From Nitrospirota bacterium (lineage in GTDB: Bacteria; Nitrospirota; Nitrospiria; Nitrospirales; Nitrospiraceae): 5,923 nucleotides of DNA. Position numbers and translations under genes: made by a program. The notes beneath the pieces were generated by a model, which did not search any database, was not told the origin of the DNA, and saw only the letters and a list, made by a program, of their open reading frames with translations. Of this stretch, positions 1 to 5,923 are shown one piece after another; position 1 is the stretch's first letter, and each line of letters starts with the position of its first letter. The stretch spans positions 1 to 5,923 of the forward strand of contig SCVQ01000377.1 of NCBI GenBank assembly GCA_004296865.1. Reading direction: 5' to 3'.

Positions 1-680
1 GGCTTTCGACGGCACAGTCCTTCGACAGCGAGTACCCCGACTGCACGGCCGTGTTTCGAGAACTCGTGAGGTCGGCCTCACTGGTGGCATCGGCCGTGAC
101 GGGTCGAAAGTCCCTGGAACCGAACTGCGCGTTCGTTCTTTTGACGAAGATGATGAACCATGCGGTGGCGAGTTTCACGCTGGTCAGGCGTGGCCTCCTC
201 GTTGACGCTGCGCTTACAACCAGGAACGCCTTAGAGACCGCCTTGCTGCTCGAACTCCTCTGCAAGGACCCGTCGCGCTGCGTGGAATGGAGCGCGGGCG
301 GGGTGTTCCGGCCGTCAGACGTACGGAAACGTCTCGCAGTTCTTCCTTCGGTGGAAATCGGCGAACTGGTCGTCGAGGTGAGCTCCGATGAGTACGAGGA
401 TGCTCGGTTCGCCTACGATTGGTTGTCGCGAATCTCTCATGCCAACGTCGAGAGCATAAGGCACGCGGCGCGCAAAGGAGCAGGAGATCAAGTCGAACTG
501 ACAATCGGCGGAGCGCTATCGCGACCCGAGGTTATCGCACTGACGAAGATCATCGGGTCCTGTTGCCTACGTGCGTTGCTCGTCTGCAGCGCGGCGCACG
601 CCCCGGAGCTACTTCATCGAAGGGCGTTTCGGGAGTTGATGGAACGGGTTCATGGCGTCAAGGTCGAGGCCGGCGCCTAA
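1..680 (+). CDS. Uncharacterised helical protein, cassette-borne, 5' partial
   Basis: I do not recognise a characterised family with confidence. The reading frame is open to the left edge (first complete codon at 3, 225 codons visible before TAA at 678-680). A GTG at 51 could be a start, but no Shine-Dalgarno sequence precedes it and coding-like sequence continues upstream, so the true start is probably outside the window. The visible protein is mostly alpha-helical with no signal peptide. It has leucine-rich helices (around TLVRRGLLVDAALTTRNALE), then a Trp/Gly turn, an RPSDVRKRL segment, an acidic stretch and a WLSRISHAN motif. This order recalls the DUF5677-like, HEPN-like helical bundles often found in accessory DNA; that is a resemblance, not an assignment. 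The cysteine pair in GSCCLRALL lies in a hydrophobic helix. The stop codon lies inside the inverse core of an attC site, which is the usual arrangement for an integron cassette gene. Confidence 0.7.
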   Translation, partial: LSTAQSFDSEYPDCTAVFRELVRSASLVASAVTGRKSLEPNCAFVLLTKMMNHAVASFTLVRRGLLVDAALTTRNALETALLLELLCKDPSRCVEWSAGGVFRPSDVRKRLAVLPSVEIGELVVEVSSDEYEDARFAYDWLSRISHANVESIRHAARKGAGDQVELTIGGALSRPEVIALTKIIGSCCLRALLVCSAAHAPELLHRRAFRELMERVHGVKVEAGA

Positions 681-776
681 CAGCCGGGTGAACCCATCGA
701 TCGGTCCCGTCATGGGCCTTGCAAGGAACGCAAGGCCCGCGCCGGTCCCGCTCGCGGGTTACCCGAGGCGTTAGAG
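675..776 (+). other. attC: Integron attC recombination site
   Basis: The left end is GCCTAAC (675-681), matching the inverse core RYYYAAC. The right end is GTTAGAG (770-776), matching GTTRRRY at six of seven positions. Inside these, CGGGTGAACCC (685-695) pairs with GGGTTACCCG (756-765) apart from one bulged G. GATCGG (699-704) pairs with CCGGTC (742-747) with one wobble, and a perfect 9-bp hairpin GGGCCTTGC/GCAAGGCCC (714-722/730-738) closes the tip. The 102-bp length is within the usual attC range. In integrons the single-stranded bottom strand folds and is cut by the IntI integrase between G and TT of the core, here between 770 and 771. The stop codon of the upstream gene overlaps the left core, as in typical cassettes. 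Function is inferred from structure; no integrase is in the window. Confidence 0.82.
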
Positions 777-777
777 G

Positions 778-809
778 TTGCAGGAACGCACACCCACCAG
801 CCTTATGAT
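778..809 (+). promoter_or_regulatory. Possible cassette promoter for the antitoxin
   Basis: TTGCAG (778-783) resembles a -35 box and TATGAT (804-809) matches the -10 consensus at five of six positions, but the 20-nt spacer is longer than the optimum of 17. Transcription would begin around 816, just after the ATG of the toxin-like remnant, so it would serve the antitoxin gene with a leader of about 85 nt. This is motif inspection only. Confidence 0.25.
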
Positions 810-812
810 CGT

Positions 813-959
813 ATGGCTAATTTGCCCGATCGGTTCACGTACCGCGAGGACGCGATCCGTATCTTCGGTGCCGGTTACTGGCGCAAGGGGAAGAGAACCT
901 ATGAGCGAGAAAATCAGGTACACAGACGAACCTCTCGGGAGCCTCAAGGTCGTTCCTGA
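813..959 (+). pseudogene. Truncated BrnT-like toxin remnant overlapping the antitoxin gene
   Basis: This 48-codon frame starts at ATG 813 and ends with TGA at 957-959, overlapping the antitoxin start by 59 nt in another frame. Its core, FTYREDAIRIFGAGYWRKGK followed by RTYEREN, resembles the last beta-strand and C-terminal helix of BrnT-type ribonuclease toxins, where a hydrophobic RIISAR-like strand is followed by an ERRxYE-like helix. BrnT proteins are usually about 90-100 residues, so roughly the N-terminal two thirds, with most of the catalytic fold, would be missing. The frame stays open leftwards through the attC site back to the stop of the preceding gene, but no toxin-like sequence appears there, so the break seems to fall at or near the cassette boundary. 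The toxin-before-antitoxin order with overlap is the standard brnTA layout. Alternatively it may be a small intact protein or a chance frame. Confidence 0.42.
886..895 (+). promoter_or_regulatory. Ribosome binding site that sets the antitoxin start
   Basis: The purine run AGGGGAAGAG lies 5-10 nt before ATG 901 and is a good Shine-Dalgarno match. It supports starting the antitoxin at 901 and not at the in-frame TTG at 778, which lies next to the attC core and has no such signal. It sits inside the toxin-like remnant, as expected for coupled toxin-antitoxin genes. Confidence 0.55.
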
Positions 960-1185
960 CTTTCTCCCGCGCCCGGAAGACCTGGTCTTTCGGGCCGAGG
1001 GGGTCAAGGTCACGATAGCCTTGAGCAAGCGAAGCGTCGAGTTCTTTAAGAGCGAGGCGCGGAAGCACCACACTCAATATCAGCGAATGATCCGCAGGCT
1101 CCTCGATGCCTATGCGGAGCACCATTCGCGATCTCTAACCCCACGCTCGACGCGAAGGCGTGCAAAATCAGCTCGCGTCGCTTAG
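901..1185 (+). CDS. CopG/BrnA-type ribbon-helix-helix antitoxin
   Basis: A 94-residue basic protein. Residues 1-33 form a linker-like N-terminus with a PDFLPRPEDLVFR motif. Residues 35-41 (VKVTIAL) look like the DNA-binding beta-strand of a ribbon-helix-helix fold. The two helices that follow (SKRSVEFFKSEARKHHTQY, then QRMIRRLLDAYAEH) match the CopG/BrnA pattern in which a QY or GYQ-type turn links them. Members dimerise, bind the operator of their own operon, and neutralise a partner toxin by complex formation; BrnA pairs with BrnT. Autoregulation is therefore likely but no operator could be confirmed. The tail from about residue 77 is rich in Arg, Ser and Lys, and its coding DNA overlaps an attC-like site, so it may be an appendage acquired from that site. 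The only partner candidate is the truncated frame just upstream, so the gene may be an orphan antitoxin or regulator. The ribbon-helix-helix call is fairly secure; the exact family is less so. Confidence 0.78.
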   Translation: MSEKIRYTDEPLGSLKVVPDFLPRPEDLVFRAEGVKVTIALSKRSVEFFKSEARKHHTQYQRMIRRLLDAYAEHHSRSLTPRSTRRRAKSARVA

Positions 1186-1199
1186 TTCGAGCGTTCGAT
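1133..1199 (+). other. attC: Degenerate attC-like site at the end of the antitoxin cassette
   Basis: The right half, 1180-1199, reads GCTTAGTTCGAGCGTTCGAT and differs by only four of twenty bases, as I recall it, from the right half of the well-known aadA-type attC. Its core GTTCGAT (1193-1199) deviates from GTTRRRY at one position. The left core candidate CTCTAAC (1133-1139) deviates from RYYYAAC at its first base. CGCTCGA (1144-1150) pairs perfectly with TCGAGCG (1187-1193), and alternatively CGACGCGA (1148-1155) pairs with TCGCGTCG (1173-1180). The 67-bp length is typical for a short attC. It overlaps the last 18 codons of the antitoxin gene. Two core mismatches suggest a decayed or poorly active site. 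Confidence 0.5.
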
Positions 1200-1241
1200 G
1201 GGTGGGTGTGACTAAACTCTGTAGCTGGTGCGGGGATTCAG

Positions 1242-1271
1242 TTGACGACGAGGCCTGCTCTGCCGTATGGT
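1242..1271 (+). promoter_or_regulatory. Candidate sigma70-type promoter for ispH
   Basis: TTGACG (1242-1247) matches the -35 consensus at five of six bases, and TATGGT (1266-1271) matches the -10 at four of six, with an 18-nt spacer. A start near 1278 would give a leader of about 50 nt before ispH. It lies just outside the cassette tract, so ispH would not depend on cassette transcription. No experimental support is visible. Confidence 0.4.
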
Positions 1272-1291
1272 AGAGCTGATTTCCTGGTTGG

Positions 1292-1312
1292 TAGCTGACG
1301 GCTAATCGCTGA
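1292..1312 (-). repeat. Degenerate heptad repeat tract before ispH
   Basis: Three consecutive 7-bp units, TAGCTGA, CGGCTAA and TCGCTGA, follow each other without gaps. On the complementary strand they read TCAGCGA, TTAGCCG and TCAGCTA, fitting a TCAGCNN pattern. The tract ends 6 nt before the ispH Shine-Dalgarno sequence (AAAGGAA, 1319-1325). A similar tract in the opposite orientation precedes smc. Confidence 0.45.
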
Positions 1313-1328
1313 TAGCGCAAAGGAATTT

Positions 1329-2279
1329 ATGAAAATATATCTGGCGAATCCCAGGGGTTTCTGTGCCGGTGTAGATCGGGCGATCGACATTGTGGAGTTG
1401 TCCATCAAGACCTACGGGGCGCCGATCTACGTGCGGCATGAGATCGTGCACAGCCGCCATGTCGTGAATTCCTTGCGCCATGAGGGGGCCGTGTTCGTGG
1501 AGGAACTCAACGAAGTGCCGGACGGCGCGATCGTGATTTTCAGCGCGCATGGGGTGGCCAAGGAAGTTTGGGAGGAGGCCAACCGTCGGCGCCTGAAAGT
1601 CATTGACGCCACCTGTCCCTTGGTCATCAAGGTCCACAACGAGGTCAATCGCGACTATACTCAGGGCTATGAGCTGATTCTGATCGGCCACGCCGGCCAT
1701 CCTGAGGTCATTGGAACTTTGGGGCAGATTCCGGATAAGTTTCACTTGGTTTCCTCGGTCGGCGACGTCGAAGTTCTCCAGGTCGAGAACCTCCAACATC
1801 TTTCGTACGTGACGCAGACGACGTTGAGCGTGGACGAGTGCCGGGACATCGTGGCGGCGCTGAATCGCCGATTCCCCGGGATCAAAGGCCCCCACCAGGA
1901 AGATATTTGCTATGCGACGCAGAACCGGCAGAATGCGGTGAAGGCGCTCGCCAAGCTGGTGGACGTCATTCTGGTCATCGGTTCGCCGAACAGCTCCAAT
2001 TCGAACCGGCTCCGAGAACTGGCGGAACGTTGCGGCATCCCCGCCTACTTGATCGATTCTTCCAACGACATTAATCCTGAGTGGGTGAAGCACGTCCGGT
2101 CAGTTGGGATCTCGGCTGGTGCGTCCGCCCCGGAAGTCTTGGTCGCTGAGGTCGTGGAATACCTGAAAGGGTATGGCGCTGCCGAGGTGGAAGAACTGAC
2201 GGTCGTTGAGGAAGATGTCGAGTTCCTTCTTCCGAAGGAACTGGTGACTATCAAATCCGGCTCCCAGAGTTCCAGCTAG
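1329..2279 (+). CDS. ispH: 4-hydroxy-3-methylbut-2-enyl diphosphate reductase
   Basis: IspH (LytB) is a cytosolic iron-sulfur enzyme that catalyses the last step of the MEP pathway, reducing HMBPP to isopentenyl and dimethylallyl diphosphate, the precursors of quinone side chains, carotenoids and bactoprenol. The 316-residue length equals the E. coli enzyme. The N-terminus ([14 protein letters not shown]) carries the first cluster ligand Cys12; Cys96 (DATCPLV) and Cys194 (DICYAT) are the other two. Substrate-binding His41 (VRHEIVH), His74 (FSAHGV) and His124 (GHAGHPE) are present, as are catalytic Glu126 and the Thr of the QTTLS motif (164-165). The diphosphate-binding Ser222/Asn224 (NSSNSNRL) and Ser266 (AGASAPE) are also there, so the enzyme should be active. 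The start ATG 1329 follows AAAGGAA by a short spacer and aligns with the family N-terminus. The last 13 residues form a Ser-rich tail. It is preceded by a candidate promoter of its own and separated from smc by 238 bp, so it is probably a single transcription unit. No strong terminator follows it. Confidence 0.97.
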   Translation: MKIYLANPRGFCAGVDRAIDIVELSIKTYGAPIYVRHEIVHSRHVVNSLRHEGAVFVEELNEVPDGAIVIFSAHGVAKEVWEEANRRRLKVIDATCPLVIKVHNEVNRDYTQGYELILIGHAGHPEVIGTLGQIPDKFHLVSSVGDVEVLQVENLQHLSYVTQTTLSVDECRDIVAALNRRFPGIKGPHQEDICYATQNRQNAVKALAKLVDVILVIGSPNSSNSNRLRELAERCGIPAYLIDSSNDINPEWVKHVRSVGISAGASAPEVLVAEVVEYLKGYGAAEVEELTVVEEDVEFLLPKELVTIKSGSQSSS

Positions 2280-2428
2280 TTTGTCCCTGCCTGACCCCGC
2301 GTTTCGCGGCCTGTGATGACCCTACCAGATATTGGGGGATGAATCTGATCGTTCCCCTTTCCGCTGTGTTTTTCTTTGATTTTTATTGCTGGCCATGTTA
2401 CAAGGACCGGTATCGCCACTTAGGAAAC

Positions 2429-2485
2429 GATGACCGCGGAACTGTCGGAGGCGACTGTGCATAACTCTTTCGTTCAGCGGTCATC
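2429..2485. repeat. Long inverted repeat upstream of smc
   Basis: GATGACCGCGGAAC (2429-2442) is complementary to GTTCAGCGGTCATC (2472-2485) at 13 of 14 positions, with a 29-nt loop. The right arm overlaps the heptad repeat tract. It lies 32 nt before the smc start, has no following T-run, and so is not an ordinary terminator. It may be a leader RNA structure, a regulatory site, or part of a dispersed palindromic repeat. Confidence 0.45.
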
Positions 2486-2508
2486 ATTCATCGGTCAGCC
2501 TTCAAAGA
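2474..2508 (+). repeat. Degenerate heptad repeat tract before smc
   Basis: Five consecutive 7-bp units all begin with TCA: TCAGCGG, TCATCAT, TCATCGG, TCAGCCT and TCAAAGA. The last unit merges into the smc ribosome binding site. The unit pattern matches the complementary strand of the tract before ispH, so the two tracts are in opposite orientation. Confidence 0.48.
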
Positions 2509-2516
2509 GGGGGGAG
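2506..2516 (+). promoter_or_regulatory. Ribosome binding site of smc
   Basis: The polypurine run AGAGGGGGGAG ends 1 nt before ATG 2518, with its AGAGG core (2506-2510) 7 nt upstream. This, together with the family N-terminus ([15 protein letters not shown]), fixes the smc start. Confidence 0.65.
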
Positions 2517-2517
2517 T

Positions 2518-5500
2518 ATGCACCTTAAATCCTTGGAATTGACGGGGTTTAAGTCGTTTGCAGAAGGCAAAGTCGATTTCCCGCGAGGGGTCACCGCCGT
2601 GGTGGGACCGAATGGGGCGGGGAAAAGCAATGTGGTGGATGCCATCTTATGGGTGCTGGGGGAGCAGAGTACCAAGACGCTCCGCAGCGAACGGATGGAG
2701 GATGTGATCTTCAACGGCACGCAGAGTCGAAAGCCGCTTGGGATGGCGGAGGTCTCGCTCGTGATGAGCGGGTTCGCGGATCAGAAATTGGAAGGGATCC
2801 CCCCGTTGTCGGCCCCGCTCGGCGAGTACGACGAGGTGATGATTACGCGCCGGTTGTACCGGAACGGGGACAGCGAGTACCTGATCAACAAGACATCCTG
2901 CCGGCTCAAAGATGTGCGGAGCCTGCTGTTGGATACGAGGGCTGGCACCAAGGGCCATACCGTCATCGAGCAGGGACGGATCGAACAGATTTTGAACGCG
3001 TCGCCGCAGGACCGGCGCGAATTGATCGAGGAAACCGCCGGCATTGTGCGCTACAAGAAGCAAAAGGCCGAGGCGCTTCGCAAGTTGGACTCGACCCACC
3101 AGAACCTCCTGCGTGTCAGGGACATCATCGCGGAGGTGCAGCGGCAACTGACCTCGCTCGAGCGGCAGTCCCGACAGGCGCGCGCCTACCAGAACCTTCA
3201 GCAGGAGGCCAAGACGATCGAGATCCGGTTGCTGGTGGGGGACTATCGTGCGCGGCTTGGGAGCCAGGTCGTCGTGGAGCGCGAGCTTGCTGGCCTGGAG
3301 ACAGTGGAATCGAGCCAGATGGCGGAGCAGGCCCGCTTGAGTTGCGAGTTGGAGGACGTGCGGCTCCGGATGACAGCGGGCGACCAGGCGGTCGGTCGCA
3401 TCCGGGAGACGTTGACGCAGGTGGAGCGTCAGCAGGCGCAGGCCGTCACAGCGGCCGAAGTGGAGCGAACCCGGCTGGGTCAGTATGAGCAACAGCGCGC
3501 CCAATCCTTGGAGGAGTTGGCCCGCTTGCAGAGGGAACGCGCGCAGGCCGCCGCCACCATGACGGAGCTGCGTGAGCGGCTGTCCCAGGCCGATGCCGAG
3601 ATCGGCGCGCGGGCTGCCGCCTTGTCGGAGTTGGAAAAAACAGTCGAGGCGCTGACCCTGCGTCGCGGGACGGCGGCGGAGGAGGTCGAACTGGCGCGGC
3701 GGGACAGTCTGGACTGCGCCATGCGCGTGACCAGCGAGGAGAGCGCGGTGGTCAGTCTGGAGGCCAGGAGGGACGACACGGTCCGTCGAGCCAACCGCCT
3801 CGCCATCGAACAGGCCGAAATCGAATCCCAGCGGACGGCGACGTATGAGCGGCTTCAAGCGGCTATCCGGGGCCGGGAAGAAGGCGAGCGGCGGCTGTGC
3901 GATCTCCGGATGGAGCGAGAGCGGTCGATGCAAGAGAGCCATCGGCTGGACGAGCACCTCCGCGAAACCGATCACCTCATCAGCCGGCAGCAGGAAGCCT
4001 TGGCGGCGGACGAATCACGCCTGCGGGCCTTGCAGGGCATCATCCGCGAAGAAATGGGCTATGGGCGCGAAGGGGCGGAAGAAGCCACCTCGCTGCGCGC
4101 GGCCTGTCACGGGGTCCGGGAGGCGGTCGCCGAGTGGCTGGTGGTGCCGGCCGGGTTCGATCGTGCGATCGAGTCCGTTCTTGGCGAGCGGGTGCGCGCG
4201 TGGCTGGTGGAAGGGCCCACCCAGGCGCGTGAAGCGATCGCGTTTCTGAAGGAGAAGGGGCTGGGGCGCGGCGCCTTCGTGCCGTTGCATCCCCGGTGGT
4301 CCGGCCGATCGCAGGCCGGACAGGACCAGTCCTGGTGGCCGGCGTTGCAACATGAGCCCGGGGTATTGGGACGGGCCCTGGACCTCGTCCGCGCAGCGGA
4401 CGGTTCGCCGGATGTCTTGTCCTGCCTGATCGAGACCGTCGTGGTCGTGGAGTCGCTTGATGTGGCCATCGGTCTCTGGGAGCGGGCCCTGTGGTCTGCG
4501 CCGGACGGTCCGACGCTGGTGACCCTGGACGGGGAGTTGCTCGATGCTGCCGGCGTGATCACCGGCGGCACGACCGGTGAGACGGGCGGGCTGCTTCAGC
4601 GTCGGCGTGAAACGCAGCAATTGGAAGCGACGCGGGTCGAGTTGACCCACTCCCTGGAAGAACACCGGCGGATCCGTGAACAACTGTCGGCGGAGAGTCT
4701 GTCCGTGAAGACCGCTCAGCAGAGACTCGACCGAACGATTCGCGACGGGGAAATGCAGTTGCTCGGCCTCACGAAGGACGAGGCCAGCTTGGGACAGAAC
4801 GTGGAGGAGTTCGATCGCCGTATCGAGACGATCCGGACCGAGCGTCGGGAGGCCGAAGAGGAGCGGACCCAGATCGAGGGAGACATTGCCTCTGTTCGGG
4901 AACGGCTGCTTCGACTGCGGCAGGAGCACGCGGTCGGAGACGCGCGTCACGCCGAACTCGGCAAGGCGCTGCTGGCGATGGAAGAGGACATCCGCGCCGT
5001 GCAGCAGCGGGTGATGGACGCCCGCCTGGACGTGGCGACGAGCCGGTCGCGCCGCGAGCGCGACGAGGCGGACCTTGCCAGGCTCATTGGGGAGCAAGCG
5101 GAGTGGGACGTCCGAACCGGCGTTCTGGAACGGCAGATTGCGGCGCTCGATGAGGCCATGCAGCACAGTCGTGCCGAACGGGACCGGAACGAGGCGCTGT
5201 TTCAGGAACTGGAGGGACGGGCGGGCCAGATCAGAACGGAACTGGATGCGGCCCAGAACGCGCAGGCGCGGGATGCCGAACTCGTCAGGCAGGTGGAACG
5301 CAACCTGACGCTCGTTCGTGACGCCTTGGTGTCGAATCGGGAGGCCCGCACGGCAGTCGAGATCCGTCGGGCTGAAATCAAAACCCAACTGGCCTCGCTG
5401 GAAAGTACGCTGGCGGGGACGTACCAGCTTGACGTGGCCGAGGCGCTGGCGGCGGAGCCGGCCCTGCAAGGCCAGGACGACCAGGAACAAGGCGGCGGGA

Positions 5501-5923
5501 GTTCGGAGGAAGGGGCCTCGCAAGAACTTCGCGACCGGCTCCGCAAAATCCGCGATCGCATCGAGCGCATGGGGCCGATCAATCTGGCTGCCATCGCGGA
5601 ACACCATGAATTGGAAGAGCGACATCGCTTTCTGACCGAGCAGGAAGCCGACCTGGCCAATTCGATCGGGGCCTTGAAGGAGATTATCAGCCGGATCAAC
5701 CACACCACGAAGCAGATGTTTCTGGACACCTTCAACGAGCTCCAGCAAAAATTCGGGGACGTCTTCACGCGATTTTTCCCCGGAGGCCGAGCGGAGTTGA
5801 TCCTGACCGAGCCGGAGCCAGGCCAGGAATCGGACCAGCGGGCAGCCGACGAGCCCGGCGTGGATATTGTCGCCCAGCCGCCGGGCAAGCGTCTCAAGAG
5901 CATCACCATGTTGTCGGGCGGGG
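2518..5923 (+). CDS. smc: Chromosome segregation/condensation ATPase SMC, 3' partial
   Basis: SMC dimers, with ScpA and ScpB, form the bacterial condensin that compacts and segregates sister chromosomes on the nucleoid. The visible 1135 codons cover nearly the whole protein. The N-terminal head has the conserved GFKSFA start, Walker A GPNGAGKS (30-37), the arginine finger near Arg56, and a Q-loop in [11 protein letters not shown] (149-159). A coiled-coil arm runs from about 170 to 500. The hinge spans about 505-690, with LGRGAFVPL (582-590) and the conserved glycines of VITGG (680-684). The returning arm runs from about 695 to 1015, followed by MGPINL (1018-1023) and FFPGGRAEL (1086-1094). 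The frame ends within the ABC signature LSGG (1132-1135), so Walker B, D-loop and H-loop are cut off by the window edge; about 90 more residues are expected by comparison with B. subtilis SMC (1186 aa). Two low-complexity hydrophilic inserts stand out: a Gln/Glu/Gly/Ser run at 984-1001 and an acidic run at 1098-1113. The long open frames on the opposite strand here are shadows. Confidence 0.97.
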   Translation, partial: MHLKSLELTGFKSFAEGKVDFPRGVTAVVGPNGAGKSNVVDAILWVLGEQSTKTLRSERMEDVIFNGTQSRKPLGMAEVSLVMSGFADQKLEGIPPLSAPLGEYDEVMITRRLYRNGDSEYLINKTSCRLKDVRSLLLDTRAGTKGHTVIEQGRIEQILNASPQDRRELIEETAGIVRYKKQKAEALRKLDSTHQNLLRVRDIIAEVQRQLTSLERQSRQARAYQNLQQEAKTIEIRLLVGDYRARLGSQVVVERELAGLETVESSQMAEQARLSCELEDVRLRMTAGDQAVGRIRETLTQVERQQAQAVTAAEVERTRLGQYEQQRAQSLEELARLQRERAQAAATMTELRERLSQADAEIGARAAALSELEKTVEALTLRRGTAAEEVELARRDSLDCAMRVTSEESAVVSLEARRDDTVRRANRLAIEQAEIESQRTATYERLQAAIRGREEGERRLCDLRMERERSMQESHRLDEHLRETDHLISRQQEALAADESRLRALQGIIREEMGYGREGAEEATSLRAACHGVREAVAEWLVVPAGFDRAIESVLGERVRAWLVEGPTQAREAIAFLKEKGLGRGAFVPLHPRWSGRSQAGQDQSWWPALQHEPGVLGRALDLVRAADGSPDVLSCLIETVVVVESLDVAIGLWERALWSAPDGPTLVTLDGELLDAAGVITGGTTGETGGLLQRRRETQQLEATRVELTHSLEEHRRIREQLSAESLSVKTAQQRLDRTIRDGEMQLLGLTKDEASLGQNVEEFDRRIETIRTERREAEEERTQIEGDIASVRERLLRLRQEHAVGDARHAELGKALLAMEEDIRAVQQRVMDARLDVATSRSRRERDEADLARLIGEQAEWDVRTGVLERQIAALDEAMQHSRAERDRNEALFQELEGRAGQIRTELDAAQNAQARDAELVRQVERNLTLVRDALVSNREARTAVEIRRAEIKTQLASLESTLAGTYQLDVAEALAAEPALQGQDDQEQGGGSSEEGASQELRDRLRKIRDRIERMGPINLAAIAEHHELEERHRFLTEQEADLANSIGALKEIISRINHTTKQMFLDTFNELQQKFGDVFTRFFPGGRAELILTEPEPGQESDQRAADEPGVDIVAQPPGKRLKSITMLSGG

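Larger units (their letters stand above)
771..1193 (+). mobile_element. Putative integron gene cassette carrying an antitoxin gene
   Basis: The segment between the cut point of the first attC (770/771) and that of a second, degenerate attC-like site (1193/1194) is 423 bp, a usual cassette size. It contains a single intact coding region on the + strand close to its downstream attC, plus a short toxin-like remnant upstream. Toxin-antitoxin modules are common passengers of chromosomal integrons, where they often carry their own promoter. The left boundary is well supported; the right one depends on the weaker attC. Confidence 0.55.

Noticed and set aside
778..900. Longer antitoxin form starting at TTG 778
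   Set aside because: The TTG is a few bases after the attC core with no Shine-Dalgarno sequence. The added residues have no family resemblance, whereas ATG 901 has a good purine-rich site.
1302..2093. 263-codon open frame on the minus strand over ispH
   Set aside because: The sense frame encodes a complete IspH with every catalytic residue, so the antisense frame is a shadow.
2297..2309. Hairpin CCGCG-TTT-CGCGG after ispH as a terminator
   Set aside because: The stem has only 5 bp and no T-run follows, so intrinsic termination is not supported.
2335..2385. GGGGA/TCCCC stem (2335-2339/2353-2357) with T-rich DNA after it as a terminator or smc promoter
   Set aside because: The 5-bp stem has a 13-nt loop and the T-rich stretch is interrupted. 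No well-spaced -35/-10 pair could be found in the T-rich DNA.
2647..3975. 442-codon open frame on the minus strand inside smc
   Set aside because: It lies wholly opposite a clear smc coding frame. Its translation is low-complexity, rich in Leu, Arg, His and Pro, with no recognisable domain, as expected for an antisense shadow in GC-rich DNA.
4015..5748. 577-codon open frame on the minus strand inside smc
   Set aside because: Same reasoning: it mirrors SMC codon structure, has no independent motif, and no ribosome binding site was apparent.
5881..5923. Missing Walker B and C-terminus of SMC as a truncated gene
   Set aside because: The frame is still open and well conserved at the last base, so the loss is due to the window edge and not to a mutation.

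Overview
The window looks like a bacterial chromosome fragment with moderately high GC, in which a small tract of integron gene cassettes abuts two housekeeping genes, all on the + strand. The SMC head motifs, the IspH type and the overall composition suggest a Nitrospira-like bacterium (phylum Nitrospirota). That placement rests on protein resemblance from memory, not on a search.

Positions 1-1199 are accessory DNA. A partial gene of unknown function, open at the window's left edge, ends inside a 102-bp structured element at 675-776. This element has the features of an integron attC site: an inverse core GCCTAAC at its start, a core GTTAGAG at its end, and an interrupted, nearly self-complementary interior. 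The next segment (about 771-1193, 423 bp) has the size and layout of a second cassette. It carries a 94-residue CopG/BrnA-type antitoxin gene (901-1185). Immediately upstream and overlapping it is a short frame (813-959) that resembles only the C-terminal end of a BrnT-type toxin. The cassette ends in a more degenerate attC-like site at 1133-1199, whose right half is close to the familiar aadA-type attC sequence. No integrase gene or attI site lies in the window.

Positions 1200-5923 are core genome. A plausible sigma70-type promoter (1242-1271) precedes ispH (1329-2279), a complete gene for the last enzyme of the MEP isoprenoid pathway with all expected iron-sulfur and catalytic residues. A 238-bp intergenic gap follows, with a long inverted repeat. 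Then smc begins at 2518. It encodes the chromosome condensation ATPase and runs off the right edge exactly within its ABC signature motif, so Walker B and the C-terminal end are missing only because the window stops.

Short tracts of degenerate 7-bp repeats lie directly before both ispH and smc, in opposite orientations (consensus TCAGCNN on one strand). They look like a genome-specific intergenic repeat.

The ispH and smc genes have no direct functional link visible here. The most unusual part of the window is the cassette region: an apparently orphan antitoxin with a truncated toxin, between two attC-like sites, inserted just upstream of an essential gene.
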